Shown piece by piece: positions 34,783 to 43,046 of a stretch of 64,000 bases of DNA. Both the position numbers and the translations under genes were made by a program. Within the stretch, counting starts at the first letter, position 1, and each line of letters starts with the position of its first letter. The stretch comes from Pseudomonas guariconensis (lineage in GTDB: Bacteria > Pseudomonadota > Gammaproteobacteria > Pseudomonadales > Pseudomonadaceae). Below the pieces are notes generated by a model. It saw only the letters and a list, made by a program, of their open reading frames with translations. It was not told the DNA's origin and did not search any database. The stretch lies in NCBI RefSeq assembly GCF_015680235.1, contig NZ_JADLJL010000022.1, positions 21,907 to 85,906 of the forward strand, read 5' to 3'.

Positions 34783-35973
34783 TCAGGCCTTGCGCGGGCT
34801 CAGTATCAGCAAGGTCAACACCCCCGCCACAATCCCCCAGAACGCCGACCCGATGGAAAACAGCGTGAACCCCGAGGCCGTGACCATGAAGGTGATCAAC
34901 GCCGCCTCCCGCTCGCGCACCTCGCCCATGGCCACGCTCAACCCGTTCATGATCGAACCGAACAACGCCAGCGCGGCGATCGACAGCACCAGCTCCTTGG
35001 GCAAGGCCGCAAACAGCGCCGCCAACGTGGCCCCGAACACCCCGGCGATGCCGTAGAAGATTCCGCACCACACCGCCGCGGTGTAGCGCTTGCTCGGGTC
35101 TTCATGGGCATGCGGCCCGGTGCAGATCGCCGCGCTGATCGCCGCCAGGTTGATGCCGTGGGAGCCGAACGGCGCCAGCAGCAGCGAGGCCAGGCCGGTG
35201 GCCGAGATCAACGGCGAGGCTGGCACCTGGTAGCCGTCGGCGCGCAGCACGGCGACGCCGGGCATGTTCTGCGAGGTCATGGCCACCACGAACAACGGGA
35301 TACCGATGCTGATGGTTGCCGCCAGCGAGAAGCTCGGGGTGGTCCACACAGGCTTGGCCACCTCCAGCTGGAAGCCGCTGAAGTCCAGCAGGCCCAGGGC
35401 GCCGGACAGCGCCGTGCCCACCAGCAATGCGGCCAGCACGCAATAGCGCGGCGACAGGCGCTTGACCACCAGGTAGCTGAAGAACATGCCCAGCACCAGC
35501 ACGGTACGGTGCTGGGCGGCGACGAAGATCTCGCTACCGATCTTGAACAGGATACCGGCCAGCAAGGCCGAGGCCAGCGACGCCGGGATACGCCGCACCA
35601 GGCGTTCGAAGCTGCCGGTCAGGCCGCAGATCAGCACCAGCACCGCGCAGGTGATGTACGCGCCGATAGCCTCGCCATAGCTCACCCCGCCCAGGCTGGT
35701 GATCAGCAGTGCCGCGCCTGGGGTCGACCAGGCAATGGTCACTGGCGTGCGGTAGCGCAGCGACAAGCCGATGCTGCACACCGCCATGCCGATCGACAGG
35801 GCCCAGATCCACGAGGAGATCTGCGCATTGGTCAAGCCCGCAGCCTGGCCGGCCTGGAACATCAGCACCAAGGAACTGGTATAGCCGGTGAGCATGGCGA
35901 TGAAGCCGGCGACGATCGCCGACGGGGAACTGTCTGCCAGGGGGCGCAACGGCGCGGAGGTGGCATCGGTCAT
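34783..35973 (-). CDS. BenE-family transporter
   Basis: A 396-residue protein with about 12 hydrophobic segments. IAWSTPGAALL near residue 82, SQNMPGVAVLRADGY near 233 and LAPFGSHGINLAAISAAICTG near 265 are hallmarks of the BenE benzoate:proton symporter family. No benzoate catabolic genes are nearby, so the substrate may be another aromatic acid or purine-like compound. Start at 35973 is followed by MTDATSAPLRPLADSSPSA. Confidence 0.88.
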   Translation of the reverse strand: MTDATSAPLRPLADSSPSAIVAGFIAMLTGYTSSLVLMFQAGQAAGLTNAQISSWIWALSIGMAVCSIGLSLRYRTPVTIAWSTPGAALLITSLGGVSYGEAIGAYITCAVLVLICGLTGSFERLVRRIPASLASALLAGILFKIGSEIFVAAQHRTVLVLGMFFSYLVVKRLSPRYCVLAALLVGTALSGALGLLDFSGFQLEVAKPVWTTPSFSLAATISIGIPLFVVAMTSQNMPGVAVLRADGYQVPASPLISATGLASLLLAPFGSHGINLAAISAAICTGPHAHEDPSKRYTAAVWCGIFYGIAGVFGATLAALFAALPKELVLSIAALALFGSIMNGLSVAMGEVREREAALITFMVTASGFTLFSIGSAFWGIVAGVLTLLILSPRKA

Positions 35974-36117
35974 GGGAAAGTCCTTGTAAACGTGTAAGCA
36001 GTTTTTTCAGCGTACCGTGACCCGGCGCAATGCTTGCAATACAGCAACCATTGCATTTAGCCGTACAGTCGCCAACTATTGGGCACGATTGCGCAACTGC
36101 ACGAGAGGGAAGGGGTG

Positions 36118-36720
36118 ATGTACAAGGTTTATGGGGATTACCAGTCGGGCAACTGCTACAAGATCAAGCTGATGCTGCACCTGCTGGATCGCCCTTACAC
36201 ATGGCATCCGGTGGATATTCTCAAGGGTGAGACCGAGACGCCCGAGTTTCTGGCCATGAACCCCAACGGCAAGGTACCGGTGCTGCAGCTCGAGGATGGC
36301 ACCTGCCTGTGGGAATCAAACGCCATCCTCAACTACCTGGCCGACGGCAGCGAGTTCCTGCCCAGCGAACCGCGCCTGCGCACCCAGGTGCTGCAGTGGC
36401 AGTTCTTCGAGCAGTACAGCCATGAGCCGTACATCGCCGTGGCGCGTTTCATCCAGTTCTACCTGGGCTTGCCGGACGATCGCGTGGAGGAGTACCGCAA
36501 GCTGCACAAGGGCGGCTACAAGGCGCTCAAGGTGATGGAGAAGCAACTGCAGATGACGCCGTACCTGGTGGGGGACCAGTATTCGATCGCCGATGTGGCG
36601 TTGTACGCCTACACCCACGTGGCCCAGCAGGGCGGGTTCGACCTGGCCGAGTACCCGGCGGTGCGGGCCTGGCTGGCGCGGGTGGCGAGCCATCCGCGGC
36701 ATGTGCCGATGCTCGATTGA
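36118..36720 (+). CDS. glutathione S-transferase family protein
   Basis: A 200-residue two-domain GST. The N-terminal thioredoxin-like domain has YGDYQSGNCYK near residues 4-14 and NPNGKVPVLQLEDG with W.SNAI near 44-66 (the glutathione cis-Pro and Ser). An all-helical domain ends in YSIADVALYAYTHVA. It likely conjugates or reduces with glutathione; substrate unknown. GAGAGGGAAGGGG precedes the ATG. Confidence 0.9.
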   Translation: MYKVYGDYQSGNCYKIKLMLHLLDRPYTWHPVDILKGETETPEFLAMNPNGKVPVLQLEDGTCLWESNAILNYLADGSEFLPSEPRLRTQVLQWQFFEQYSHEPYIAVARFIQFYLGLPDDRVEEYRKLHKGGYKALKVMEKQLQMTPYLVGDQYSIADVALYAYTHVAQQGGFDLAEYPAVRAWLARVASHPRHVPMLD

Positions 36721-36741
36721 CCCAGGCACTTCGTTACCTGC

Positions 36742-36892
36742 ACCGGCCCAATCGCCGGCAAGCCGGCTCCCACACTTCGCAGGCCGGCTCCTACATCTGG
36801 CCTGCTCCGAAGAAGTTGGACAAAAAATCCAACCCTTGGGGAGCAGTCCACATCTGTGGGAGCCGGCTTGCCGGCGATTGGGCCGGTGTAGG
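36742..36892. repeat. REP pair with degenerate middle unit
   Basis: GGCCCAATCGCCGGCAAGCC..., a partial GGCCGGCTCCTACATCTGG, and GTGGGAGCCGGCTTGCCGGCG in inverted order between convergent genes. Confidence 0.85.
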
Positions 36893-36906
36893 CCTTCGCA
36901 GGCTGG

Positions 36907-37278
36907 TCAGATCGCCGAGAACCGCTTGTCCAGGTAGGCGATGATGTCCTTGGACTCGTACATCCAGGTCACCTTGCCCGCTTCTTCGATCCGCAGGCAC
37001 GGCACCTTCACCCGGCCGCCGCCCTCGAGCAGGGCTTGGCGGTGCACCGGGTCGTTCTTCGCATCGCGCAATTGCACCGGCACATTCAGGCGGTGCAGGG
37101 TGCGACGGGTCTTGACGCAAAACGGGCAGGCATGGAACTGGTACAGCGCGAGGCCCTTGGCCTCCTGCTCGACACGCGCCTGGGCCGCGGCGTCGCGCTT
37201 GCGCTTGGCCGGGCGGCTGATCCAGTCGCCGAACACGATGAGCTGGCCGAGGCCGACCCGCAAGGCTTTGACGATCAT
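36907..37278 (-). CDS. glutaredoxin-like protein with membrane-near N-terminus
   Basis: A 123-residue protein. An amphipathic or weakly hydrophobic start (MIVKALRVGLGQLIVFGDWI) is followed by a basic linker and a glutaredoxin fold with CPFC at residues 51-54, VKVPCLRIEE carrying the cis-proline, and ESKDIIAYLDKRF. It probably reduces disulfides using glutathione. GGAGTTGCCC lies before the ATG. Confidence 0.87.
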   Translation of the reverse strand: MIVKALRVGLGQLIVFGDWISRPAKRKRDAAAQARVEQEAKGLALYQFHACPFCVKTRRTLHRLNVPVQLRDAKNDPVHRQALLEGGGRVKVPCLRIEEAGKVTWMYESKDIIAYLDKRFSAI

Positions 37279-37296
37279 GGGCAACTCCTGAAGACA

Positions 37297-37325
37297 TGAA
37301 AAAGCCGACCCCCAAGGGTCGGCTC
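37297..37325 (-). terminator. rho-independent terminator after folE
   Basis: On the minus strand GAGCCGACCCTTGGGGGTCGGC forms a strong stem followed by TTTTTC, 16 bases after the folE stop. Confidence 0.9.
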
Positions 37326-37340
37326 GCAATCATCGGCCGA

Positions 37341-37886
37341 TCACTTGATCAGGCTGAGGAACTCGCTGCGGGTCGCTGCATTGCTGCGGAATGCGCCGAG
37401 CATCACCGAGGTAATCATGGTCGAGTTCTGTTTTTCCACACCGCGCATCATCATGCACATGTGCTTGGCCTCGATCACCACGGCCACGCCGGCGGCGCCG
37501 GTGACTTTTTCAACGGCCTCGGCGATCTGGCGGCTGAGGTTTTCCTGAATCTGCAGGCGGCGGGCATACATGTCGACGATGCGGGCGACCTTCGACAGGC
37601 CCAGCACCTTGCCCTGGGGCAGGTAGGCCACGTGGGCCTTGCCGATGAACGGCAGCATGTGGTGTTCGCACATCGAATACAGCTCGATGTCCCGGACCAG
37701 CACCATCTCGCTGTTGTCGGAGGTGAACAGCGCGCCGTTGGTGACTTCTTCCAGGGTTTGTTCATAACCGCGGCAAAGGTACTTCATGGCCTTTGCGGCC
37801 CGCTTGGGCGTATCGAGCAGCCCTTCGCGGGAGACGTCCTCGCCGAGCTGGCTGAGGATCTCGGTGTAGTTCTGTTCCAGGGACAT
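37341..37886 (-). CDS. folE: GTP cyclohydrolase I
   Basis: A 181-residue type IA enzyme that opens GTP to 7,8-dihydroneopterin triphosphate, the first step of folate synthesis. SMCEHHMLPFIGKAHVAYLP (residues 71-90) holds the zinc Cys and His; KHMCMMMRGV holds the third zinc Cys. Start at 37886 gives the standard length; the longer in-frame start is not conserved. Followed by its own terminator. Confidence 0.97.
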   Translation of the reverse strand: MSLEQNYTEILSQLGEDVSREGLLDTPKRAAKAMKYLCRGYEQTLEEVTNGALFTSDNSEMVLVRDIELYSMCEHHMLPFIGKAHVAYLPQGKVLGLSKVARIVDMYARRLQIQENLSRQIAEAVEKVTGAAGVAVVIEAKHMCMMMRGVEKQNSTMITSVMLGAFRSNAATRSEFLSLIK

Positions 37887-37956
37887 GGATCTACCTGTGG
37901 GGATTAATCGCAAAGACGAAGGGTACGGCGGCCAGGGCCATGCTGCAAGCGCGGCG

Positions 37957-38517
37957 TCACTCGTCGCGGCCTTCGAGCATGGTCCGCTTGAGCATCACGT
38001 ACACCGCACCCGTGCCGCCGTGGCGGGCCTGGCAGGAGGCGAAGCCGAGCACTTGCGGGTGCTGGCGCAGCCAGGTGTTGACGTGGCTCTTGATCATCGG
38101 GCGCTTGCCGTCCAGGCGCGCGGCCTTGCCGTGGGTGACGCGCACGCAGCGCACTTCGAGCTTGGTGGCTTCGGCGATGAAGTCCCAGAGGGTCTCGCGA
38201 GCCCGCTCCACGGTCATGCCGTGCAGGTCGAGGCTGCCCTCGAACGGGATCTGGCCCAGCTTGAGCTTGCGGATCTGGCTTTCCTGCACGCCGTCGCGAC
38301 GCCACATCAGCTCGTCTTCGGCGCCGACGTCGATGACGAACTGGTCGGACAAGCCGTCGATCACCAGGGGCTGGTCGCTGCGCACCGTCGCGGCCTGGCG
38401 CAGGCCGGCCAACTGCTTGCGGTCAGCCTTGGGCTTGCCGACATCGGCGCGGTCGTGCTTGATCGGTTTCACGCCGCGGATCTCGGCCTGGAACAGGGAA
38501 AAGTCGTCGTCTTGCAT
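37957..38517 (-). CDS. Smr/MutS2-C domain protein
   Basis: A 186-residue protein with a stand-alone Smr domain: LDLHGMTVERAR near residue 96, VTHGKAAR near 127 and the GGTGAVYVMLKR end. Smr domains cleave or bind nucleic acid; the E. coli relative SmrB cuts mRNA at collided ribosomes. The N-terminus DDDFSLFQAEIRGVKPIKHDRADVG is the extension typical of the YdaL/SmrA-B group. It lies 70 bases upstream of folE. Confidence 0.9.
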   Translation of the reverse strand: MQDDDFSLFQAEIRGVKPIKHDRADVGKPKADRKQLAGLRQAATVRSDQPLVIDGLSDQFVIDVGAEDELMWRRDGVQESQIRKLKLGQIPFEGSLDLHGMTVERARETLWDFIAEATKLEVRCVRVTHGKAARLDGKRPMIKSHVNTWLRQHPQVLGFASCQARHGGTGAVYVMLKRTMLEGRDE

Positions 38518-38579
38518 GCTGCCTCCACGTGGGCGGCGTAGTTTACGCGAACGCCCCTTGGGCGTCAGTACCGCCCCCG

Positions 38580-38697
38580 CATGTAGGAGCGGCCTTGTGC
38601 CGCGAAAGGGCTGCGAAGCGGCCCCTGGTCTGGGTCATGGCACAAAGTGTTGGGGCCGCTGCGCGCCCCTTTCGCGGCACAAGGCCGCTCCTACAGG
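38580..38697. repeat. REP pair of the GTAGGAGCGGCCTTGTGCCGCG type
   Basis: Two inverted copies of GTAGGAGCGGCCTTGTGCCGCGAA flank GCTGCGAAGCGGC and GCCGCTGCGCGC palindromes, a REP subtype distinct from the GGGAGCGGGCTTG type. Confidence 0.85.
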
Positions 38698-38716
38698 GGC
38701 GTCGCTGATCATGGCG

Positions 38717-39037
38717 TCAGTCGTGCTTCTTCATCAGATGCGGCGCCAGGTTCAGCCCGTGCCCACGGCGCAGGCGGATACGGCTGCGGCGCCAGAAGCG
38801 CACGCCCAGGTACAGCAACACCAGCCCCCCGACCGTGAGGGTCACGGCCAGGGGGCGGTTGGCGTTGAGTTCGGCCAGGGCATCGTAGTTGCCCAACAGG
38901 CCGGCAATGCCGGCCATGGCCAAAAGGATGCCCAGGGTCGCCACCAGGGCGGACAGGCCGGCCGCCAGGCGCGCACCCCAGTTGCGCGGTTCGCGCTGGC
39001 GCAGGCGCTTGGCGTCGAAACTGCCTTTGAGCTTCAT
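38717..39037 (-). CDS. small inner-membrane protein of unknown function
   Basis: A 106-residue protein with two hydrophobic segments (about residues 23-48 and 63-82) and basic ends (WRRSRIRLRRGHGLNLAPHLMKKHD). No domain recognised. It lies between the REP pair and the isochorismatase-like gene, same strand, 58 bases apart, so co-transcription is possible. Confidence 0.7.
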   Translation of the reverse strand: MKLKGSFDAKRLRQREPRNWGARLAAGLSALVATLGILLAMAGIAGLLGNYDALAELNANRPLAVTLTVGGLVLLYLGVRFWRRSRIRLRRGHGLNLAPHLMKKHD

Positions 39038-39095
39038 TCCGATGTCCTCTGTGGGTATCCGGAATTCGACCTGGGGTCGGCCCTTGGGTTCCGCC

Positions 39096-39686
39096 TCAGA
39101 TCAGGCTGGCGGTCGGGGCGACGCAGGCGAAGTTGTCGGCCATCACGGCCATTTCGCACTGGTGGATCTGCGCGGCCGGGATGACCGTGTCCTTGAAGGC
39201 CAGATCGCGGGTGGTGGAGGCATCCTCGACCAGGGTGCAACGATAACCATAGTCCTTGGCGCGGCGCACGGTGGTGCTGACGCTGGAGTGGCTCATGAAG
39301 CCGCAGACGATCAGGTCCAAGTGGCCCAGCTCCTGCAGCGTCTCGTGCAGCTTGGTGTTCTTGAACGCGTTGGGCATGCGCTTTTCGATGATGATCTCGC
39401 CTTCGCGCGGCTCCAGGCCCGGGATGAACTCGCCACGGGCGCCCTGGGGGTCGAACAGGCCGCCAACGGTGCCCAGGTGGCGGACGTGGATGATCGGACG
39501 GCCGGCTTTGCGTGCGGCGTCGAGCAACCGGGCGATGTTGGCCACGGCCTCGTCCATGCCCGAGAGCGCCAGGGGACCGCTGAGGTACTCCTTTTGCGCA
39601 TCGATGATGATCAGGCTGGCTTGGCCCAGCTTGGCCGGCGGGTAGTCGCGGCCGCTGAGGCGGAACATCGTGGTTGGAACGGACAT
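39096..39686 (-). CDS. isochorismatase-like hydrolase with Ser in place of catalytic Cys
   Basis: A 196-residue member of the cysteine-hydrolase/isochorismatase superfamily. IIIDAQ gives Asp29 and EKRMPNAF gives Lys102, two parts of the usual Asp-Lys-Cys triad. The third segment reads CGFMSHSSVSTT (128-139), in which Ser135 stands where most relatives have Cys (GxxTxxCV). Members without Cys can still act as isochorismatase-type vinyl-ether hydrolases, so the protein may not be an amidase. Start at 39686 has AAGGAG seven bases away. Confidence 0.85.
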   Translation of the reverse strand: MSVPTTMFRLSGRDYPPAKLGQASLIIIDAQKEYLSGPLALSGMDEAVANIARLLDAARKAGRPIIHVRHLGTVGGLFDPQGARGEFIPGLEPREGEIIIEKRMPNAFKNTKLHETLQELGHLDLIVCGFMSHSSVSTTVRRAKDYGYRCTLVEDASTTRDLAFKDTVIPAAQIHQCEMAVMADNFACVAPTASLI

Positions 39687-39864
39687 CAAGGGCTCCTTGG
39701 GTAGGGCTTTTGTATACCTATTCTCCCCTGCAACGGCGACAATGTGAATGGTTGACATTGCAAGCGGCATGGTTACTGGCTTCTGGCTACCGGCGGGGGA
39801 TTCGGGGGGAACATTTGTGGCGGTGGGCTGTTAGACTTTTGTCCTGTCTGAAAAGGAGTCCCCC

Positions 39865-40773
39865 GTGATCACATCCCGTCTGCGCACCCTGCGCGACCAT
39901 ATCCGCTGGGCGGTCAGCCGCTTCCATGAGCACGAGTTGTTCTTCGGCCACGGTGCCGACAACGCCTGGGACGAAGCCCGCCTGCTGGTGCTGGGTGCCG
40001 TGCACTTGCCGTGGGAAGTGGCCGACAGCTACCTGGATTGCCAGTTGGAAGATGACGAGCGGGTGCGCCTGCAGCATCTGCTCAAGCGCCGTATCGAAGA
40101 CCGCGTACCGACCGCCTACCTGCTGGGCGAGGCGTGGTTCTGCGGTATGTCGTTTCTGGTCGACGAGCGCGTGCTGGTGCCCCGTTCGCCGATTGGCGAG
40201 CTGCTCGAGAAGCGCTTGGAACCCTGGCTTGCGGCTGAACCTGCGCGCATCCTCGACCTGTGCACCGGCTCCGGGTGCATCGGCATCGTCGCCGCTGACG
40301 TGTTCCCCGACGCCGAGGTGGTGCTGGCCGACCTGTCCTTCGAGGCGCTGGAGGTGGCCAACCAGAACATCGAACGCCATGGCCTGGAAGAGCGGGTCTA
40401 CACCGTGCAGGGCGACGGCTTCGCCGGGCTGCCGGGGCAGCGTTTCGACCTGATCCTGTCCAACCCGCCGTACGTCGATGCCGAAGATTTCGCCGACATG
40501 CCGGCCGAGTACCACCACGAACCCGAGCTGGGCCTGGCCTGCGGCAACGACGGCCTGGACCTGGTGCGGCGCATGCTCGCCGAAGCGGCCGAGCACCTGA
40601 CCGAGAAGGGCTTGTTGATCGTCGAAGTGGGCAACAGCCAGGTGCATGTCGAGGCGCTGTACCCTGAGGTGGACTTCGCCTGGCTGGAATTCGAGCGCGG
40701 CGGGCACGGCGTGTTCATGCTGACGGCCGAGCAGTGCCGGCAGCATCGGGAGCTGTTCCGTTCCAGGGTTTGA
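39865..40773 (+). CDS. prmB: ribosomal protein L3 glutamine methyltransferase
   Basis: A 302-residue SAM-dependent N5-glutamine methyltransferase of the PrmB/HemK family. DLCTGSGCIGIVAA near residue 131 binds SAM and LSNPPYVDAEDFADMPAEY near 200 contains the catalytic NPPY and the PrmB-type continuation. The start is GTG after AAAAGGAGTCCCCC. It precedes aroC in many gamma-proteobacteria; here two minus-strand genes lie between them. Confidence 0.95.
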   Translation: MITSRLRTLRDHIRWAVSRFHEHELFFGHGADNAWDEARLLVLGAVHLPWEVADSYLDCQLEDDERVRLQHLLKRRIEDRVPTAYLLGEAWFCGMSFLVDERVLVPRSPIGELLEKRLEPWLAAEPARILDLCTGSGCIGIVAADVFPDAEVVLADLSFEALEVANQNIERHGLEERVYTVQGDGFAGLPGQRFDLILSNPPYVDAEDFADMPAEYHHEPELGLACGNDGLDLVRRMLAEAAEHLTEKGLLIVEVGNSQVHVEALYPEVDFAWLEFERGGHGVFMLTAEQCRQHRELFRSRV

Positions 40774-40774
40774 T

Positions 40775-40852
40775 CAAGCGCGCGCCTACAGCGGCGCGCA
40801 ACCCCCTGTAGGAGCGGCCTTGCGCCGCGAAAGGGCCGCAACGCGGCCCCTT
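40775..40852. repeat. REP unit with flanking palindrome
   Basis: GTAGGAGCGGCCTTGCGCCGCG with GGGCCGCAACGCGGCCC after it, between convergent genes. Confidence 0.8.
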
Positions 40853-40862
40853 GGCCAAACGC

Positions 40863-41651
40863 TCACCGTGTGGCAATCCAGATCAACAACCCGGCCTGGA
40901 ACACCGCAAACGCCACCAGGCAGGTAATGGTAAAGCGCAACCCGCTGTCCTCGCGCCGGTACTTGGCCACCCGCTCATCGCGTTCGCGCAGTTGCGCTTC
41001 CTTTTCCAGCAGCTGCTGTTCGGCCTGCTGCAGCATGCCCGCGGCCTCGATAATGTCGACGCGCTGTACCTTCTCGCCGTTCCAGCCGCCCTTGAGCTGG
41101 CCCACCGGGGTTTCCACGGTCCGGGCCTTGAGCAGTTGCCCGTCGGCGTATTCCACGTCCAGGCCCACGCCGCGCAGCACGTGATCACGGCGCAGGCGGC
41201 TGTCTTCGTTGAGGGCGTCCTTGCTCGGCAGGCTCATGCCTTCCACCTGGTAATGCGACCAGCGCCGCTGCAGCCATTGCACCGCCTGGCCGAGCAAAAA
41301 GCGGCCCAGGCCGCGGTTCAGCGGCTCGAGCTGCAGCCCGCTGTCGCCGCCGATGCGCACCAGGCGCTGCTCGTGGTCGACACGGACGTCCAGGTGGTTT
41401 TGCTCCTTGCGCACCTTTTGCCCTGGCAAGCGGATTACCAGGCGCAACAGGCTGTGTTCCTTGCTGTGGCGTTCGGCATGGCCAAATTCGACGAAGCGCA
41501 GAGGCCGGGCGCCGCTGGTGCGCTCGGTAGGCAAGGGCGCCAGGCGTAGCAGCTGGAAGTGTTCGGGGGCCAGGTCTTCCCACGGCAGCGGGGCGCTTTC
41601 CGGGGCGTGTGGCTCTTCGTCCGCCTCAACGGCAGCGGGGGCGTCGGTCAT
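40863..41651 (-). CDS. conserved hypothetical protein with C-terminal membrane helix
   Basis: A 262-residue protein without a recognised domain. An acidic N-terminus (about 1-30), a mixed middle with many Arg and Leu, a coiled-coil-like stretch (LQQAEQQLLEKEAQLRERDE, about 208-227) and a final hydrophobic helix (about 240-260). This suggests a tail-anchored inner-membrane protein facing the cytoplasm. Start at 41651 is after GGATACCCCTG; sequence further upstream in frame is REP-derived. Confidence 0.7.
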   Translation of the reverse strand: MTDAPAAVEADEEPHAPESAPLPWEDLAPEHFQLLRLAPLPTERTSGARPLRFVEFGHAERHSKEHSLLRLVIRLPGQKVRKEQNHLDVRVDHEQRLVRIGGDSGLQLEPLNRGLGRFLLGQAVQWLQRRWSHYQVEGMSLPSKDALNEDSRLRRDHVLRGVGLDVEYADGQLLKARTVETPVGQLKGGWNGEKVQRVDIIEAAGMLQQAEQQLLEKEAQLRERDERVAKYRREDSGLRFTITCLVAFAVFQAGLLIWIATR

Positions 41652-41691
41652 CAGGGGTATCCTCGAATGCACGGCGGGCGCGTTGGCGTAC

Positions 41692-41788
41692 AGGGGCTGC
41701 GGTGCAGCCCAATCGCGGGCAAGGCCGCTCCCACAACCAGCCCCTGTGGGAGCGGGCTTGCCCGCGATTGGGCCGCAAAGCGGCCCCT
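41692..41788. repeat. REP pair
   Basis: CCCAATCGCGGGCAAGGCCGCTCCC and GTGGGAGCGGGCTTGCCCGC in inverted order, bordered by GGCTGCGGTGCAGCC and GGCCGCAAAGCGGCC. Confidence 0.85.
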
Positions 41789-41852
41789 GTACACCGATTA
41801 CCGCCTCGATAACTCCCGTTATCGGCAGCGAAAACAACTTCCTGAGCCCGAT

Positions 41853-42815
41853 CTATTCCCGTGCCACCTGACGAACGAATGCGACGATCCGCTCCCCCAG
41901 CTCCCGGGCCAGCGGCAGCTCCGGGTTGCGGTAGCTGTCGCGTTGCTGGCTCATTCCCCGCGGGCTTATGCGCAGCATGTGGTTCATGCCCTCGATCAGC
42001 ACCAGCTGCGCATCGGGCTTGGCCGCCTTCAGGCGCTCGGCGTCGGCCACGTCCACCTGCACGTCGTTGCGGCCCTGGAGGATCAGTGCCGGCATCGGCA
42101 GGCGGGCAAAGGCCGCCGCCGGGTCCTGGCGCAACAGCGAGATCAGGTACGGCTGCACGCTAGGGCGGAACACCTCGCGCAGCGGGGCGGGCACGTCGAG
42201 GGTGGTCTGCCCGGCCTGCAGGCGGTCGATCACCGCATTGCCCCGTGCCAGCTGCGCAGGTGGCAGGCGCTGGGCCAGTTGTTCGCGCAGCACATCCGCC
42301 ACCGGCCGGCCGCTGCCGGCCACGGTGATCACCGCACTGGCTCCGGCCTGTTCGGCAGCCAGGCTGGCGATCAGTGCGCCTTCGCTGTGCCCGAGCAGGA
42401 TCAATGGGCCGAAGCGCGGGTCGGCCTTGAGCTTGCGCCCCCAGGCCACGACGTCGGCCACGTAGCGCTCGACGCTGAGGTCGCGCTCGTCCGGGGTGGC
42501 CGGTTGGCTGGCGGCCACCCCGCGCTTGTCGAAGCGCACGCTGGCGATGTGCTCACCGGCCAACAGCAGGGCCAGGCGCCTGAGGTTGTCCAGGCGGCCG
42601 CTGGCGGGGTTGTTGCCGTTGCGGTCGGTGGGCCCGGAGCCGGCGATGATCAGCACCACCGGGGGCGGGGTGTCTTCCTGGGGCAGCAACAGGCTGCCAT
42701 GCAGTACGCCTTGGCCGGTGTCCAGGTCGATGGGGCGTTGTAGAACGGTAGGGGCGGCGGCCTGGGCGAGGCTGGCGCACAGCAGCAAGAGCAGGGCGGC
42801 GAAGCGCAACATCAT
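41853..42815 (-). CDS. secreted alpha/beta hydrolase
   Basis: A ~320-residue protein with a signal peptide (MMLRFAALLLLLCASLAQA). The nucleophile elbow is GHSEGA near residue 143, the oxyanion region IAGSGPTDRNGNN near 60, an Asp in QGRNDVQVDV near 255 and the catalytic His in EGMNHMLR near 284. The SGPTDRNGN block is typical of periplasmic dienelactone-hydrolase/serine aminopeptidase-like esterases in Pseudomonas. Two adjacent ATGs (42815, 42812). Confidence 0.85.
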   Translation of the reverse strand: MMLRFAALLLLLCASLAQAAAPTVLQRPIDLDTGQGVLHGSLLLPQEDTPPPVVLIIAGSGPTDRNGNNPASGRLDNLRRLALLLAGEHIASVRFDKRGVAASQPATPDERDLSVERYVADVVAWGRKLKADPRFGPLILLGHSEGALIASLAAEQAGASAVITVAGSGRPVADVLREQLAQRLPPAQLARGNAVIDRLQAGQTTLDVPAPLREVFRPSVQPYLISLLRQDPAAAFARLPMPALILQGRNDVQVDVADAERLKAAKPDAQLVLIEGMNHMLRISPRGMSQQRDSYRNPELPLARELGERIVAFVRQVARE

Positions 42816-42886
42816 TGGGCTACTACTTGGAGGGATGTCGGTTGGACCGGGGGGGCGGTGGAAGGTTCGGCAAGTGGGTTCCAAGC

Positions 42887-42971
42887 CACCGGCCGAATCG
42901 CCGGCAAGCCGGCTCCCACCGCGACCGTGCAGGCTGAATGTGGGAGCCGGCTTGCCGGCGATTGGGCCAGT
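42887..42971. repeat. REP pair
   Basis: Inverted copies of the GGGAGCCGGCTTGCCGGCGATT type in the divergent region between the hydrolase and aroC. A TATACT box at 43001-43006 follows and may be the aroC -10. Confidence 0.85.
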
Positions 42972-43046
42972 ACAGGCAACCTATCCGTTGGAGATTTCCG
43001 TATACTGCCCGCCTCCTTCAAATTCAGGCAGATTCGCGGAGCGTCC

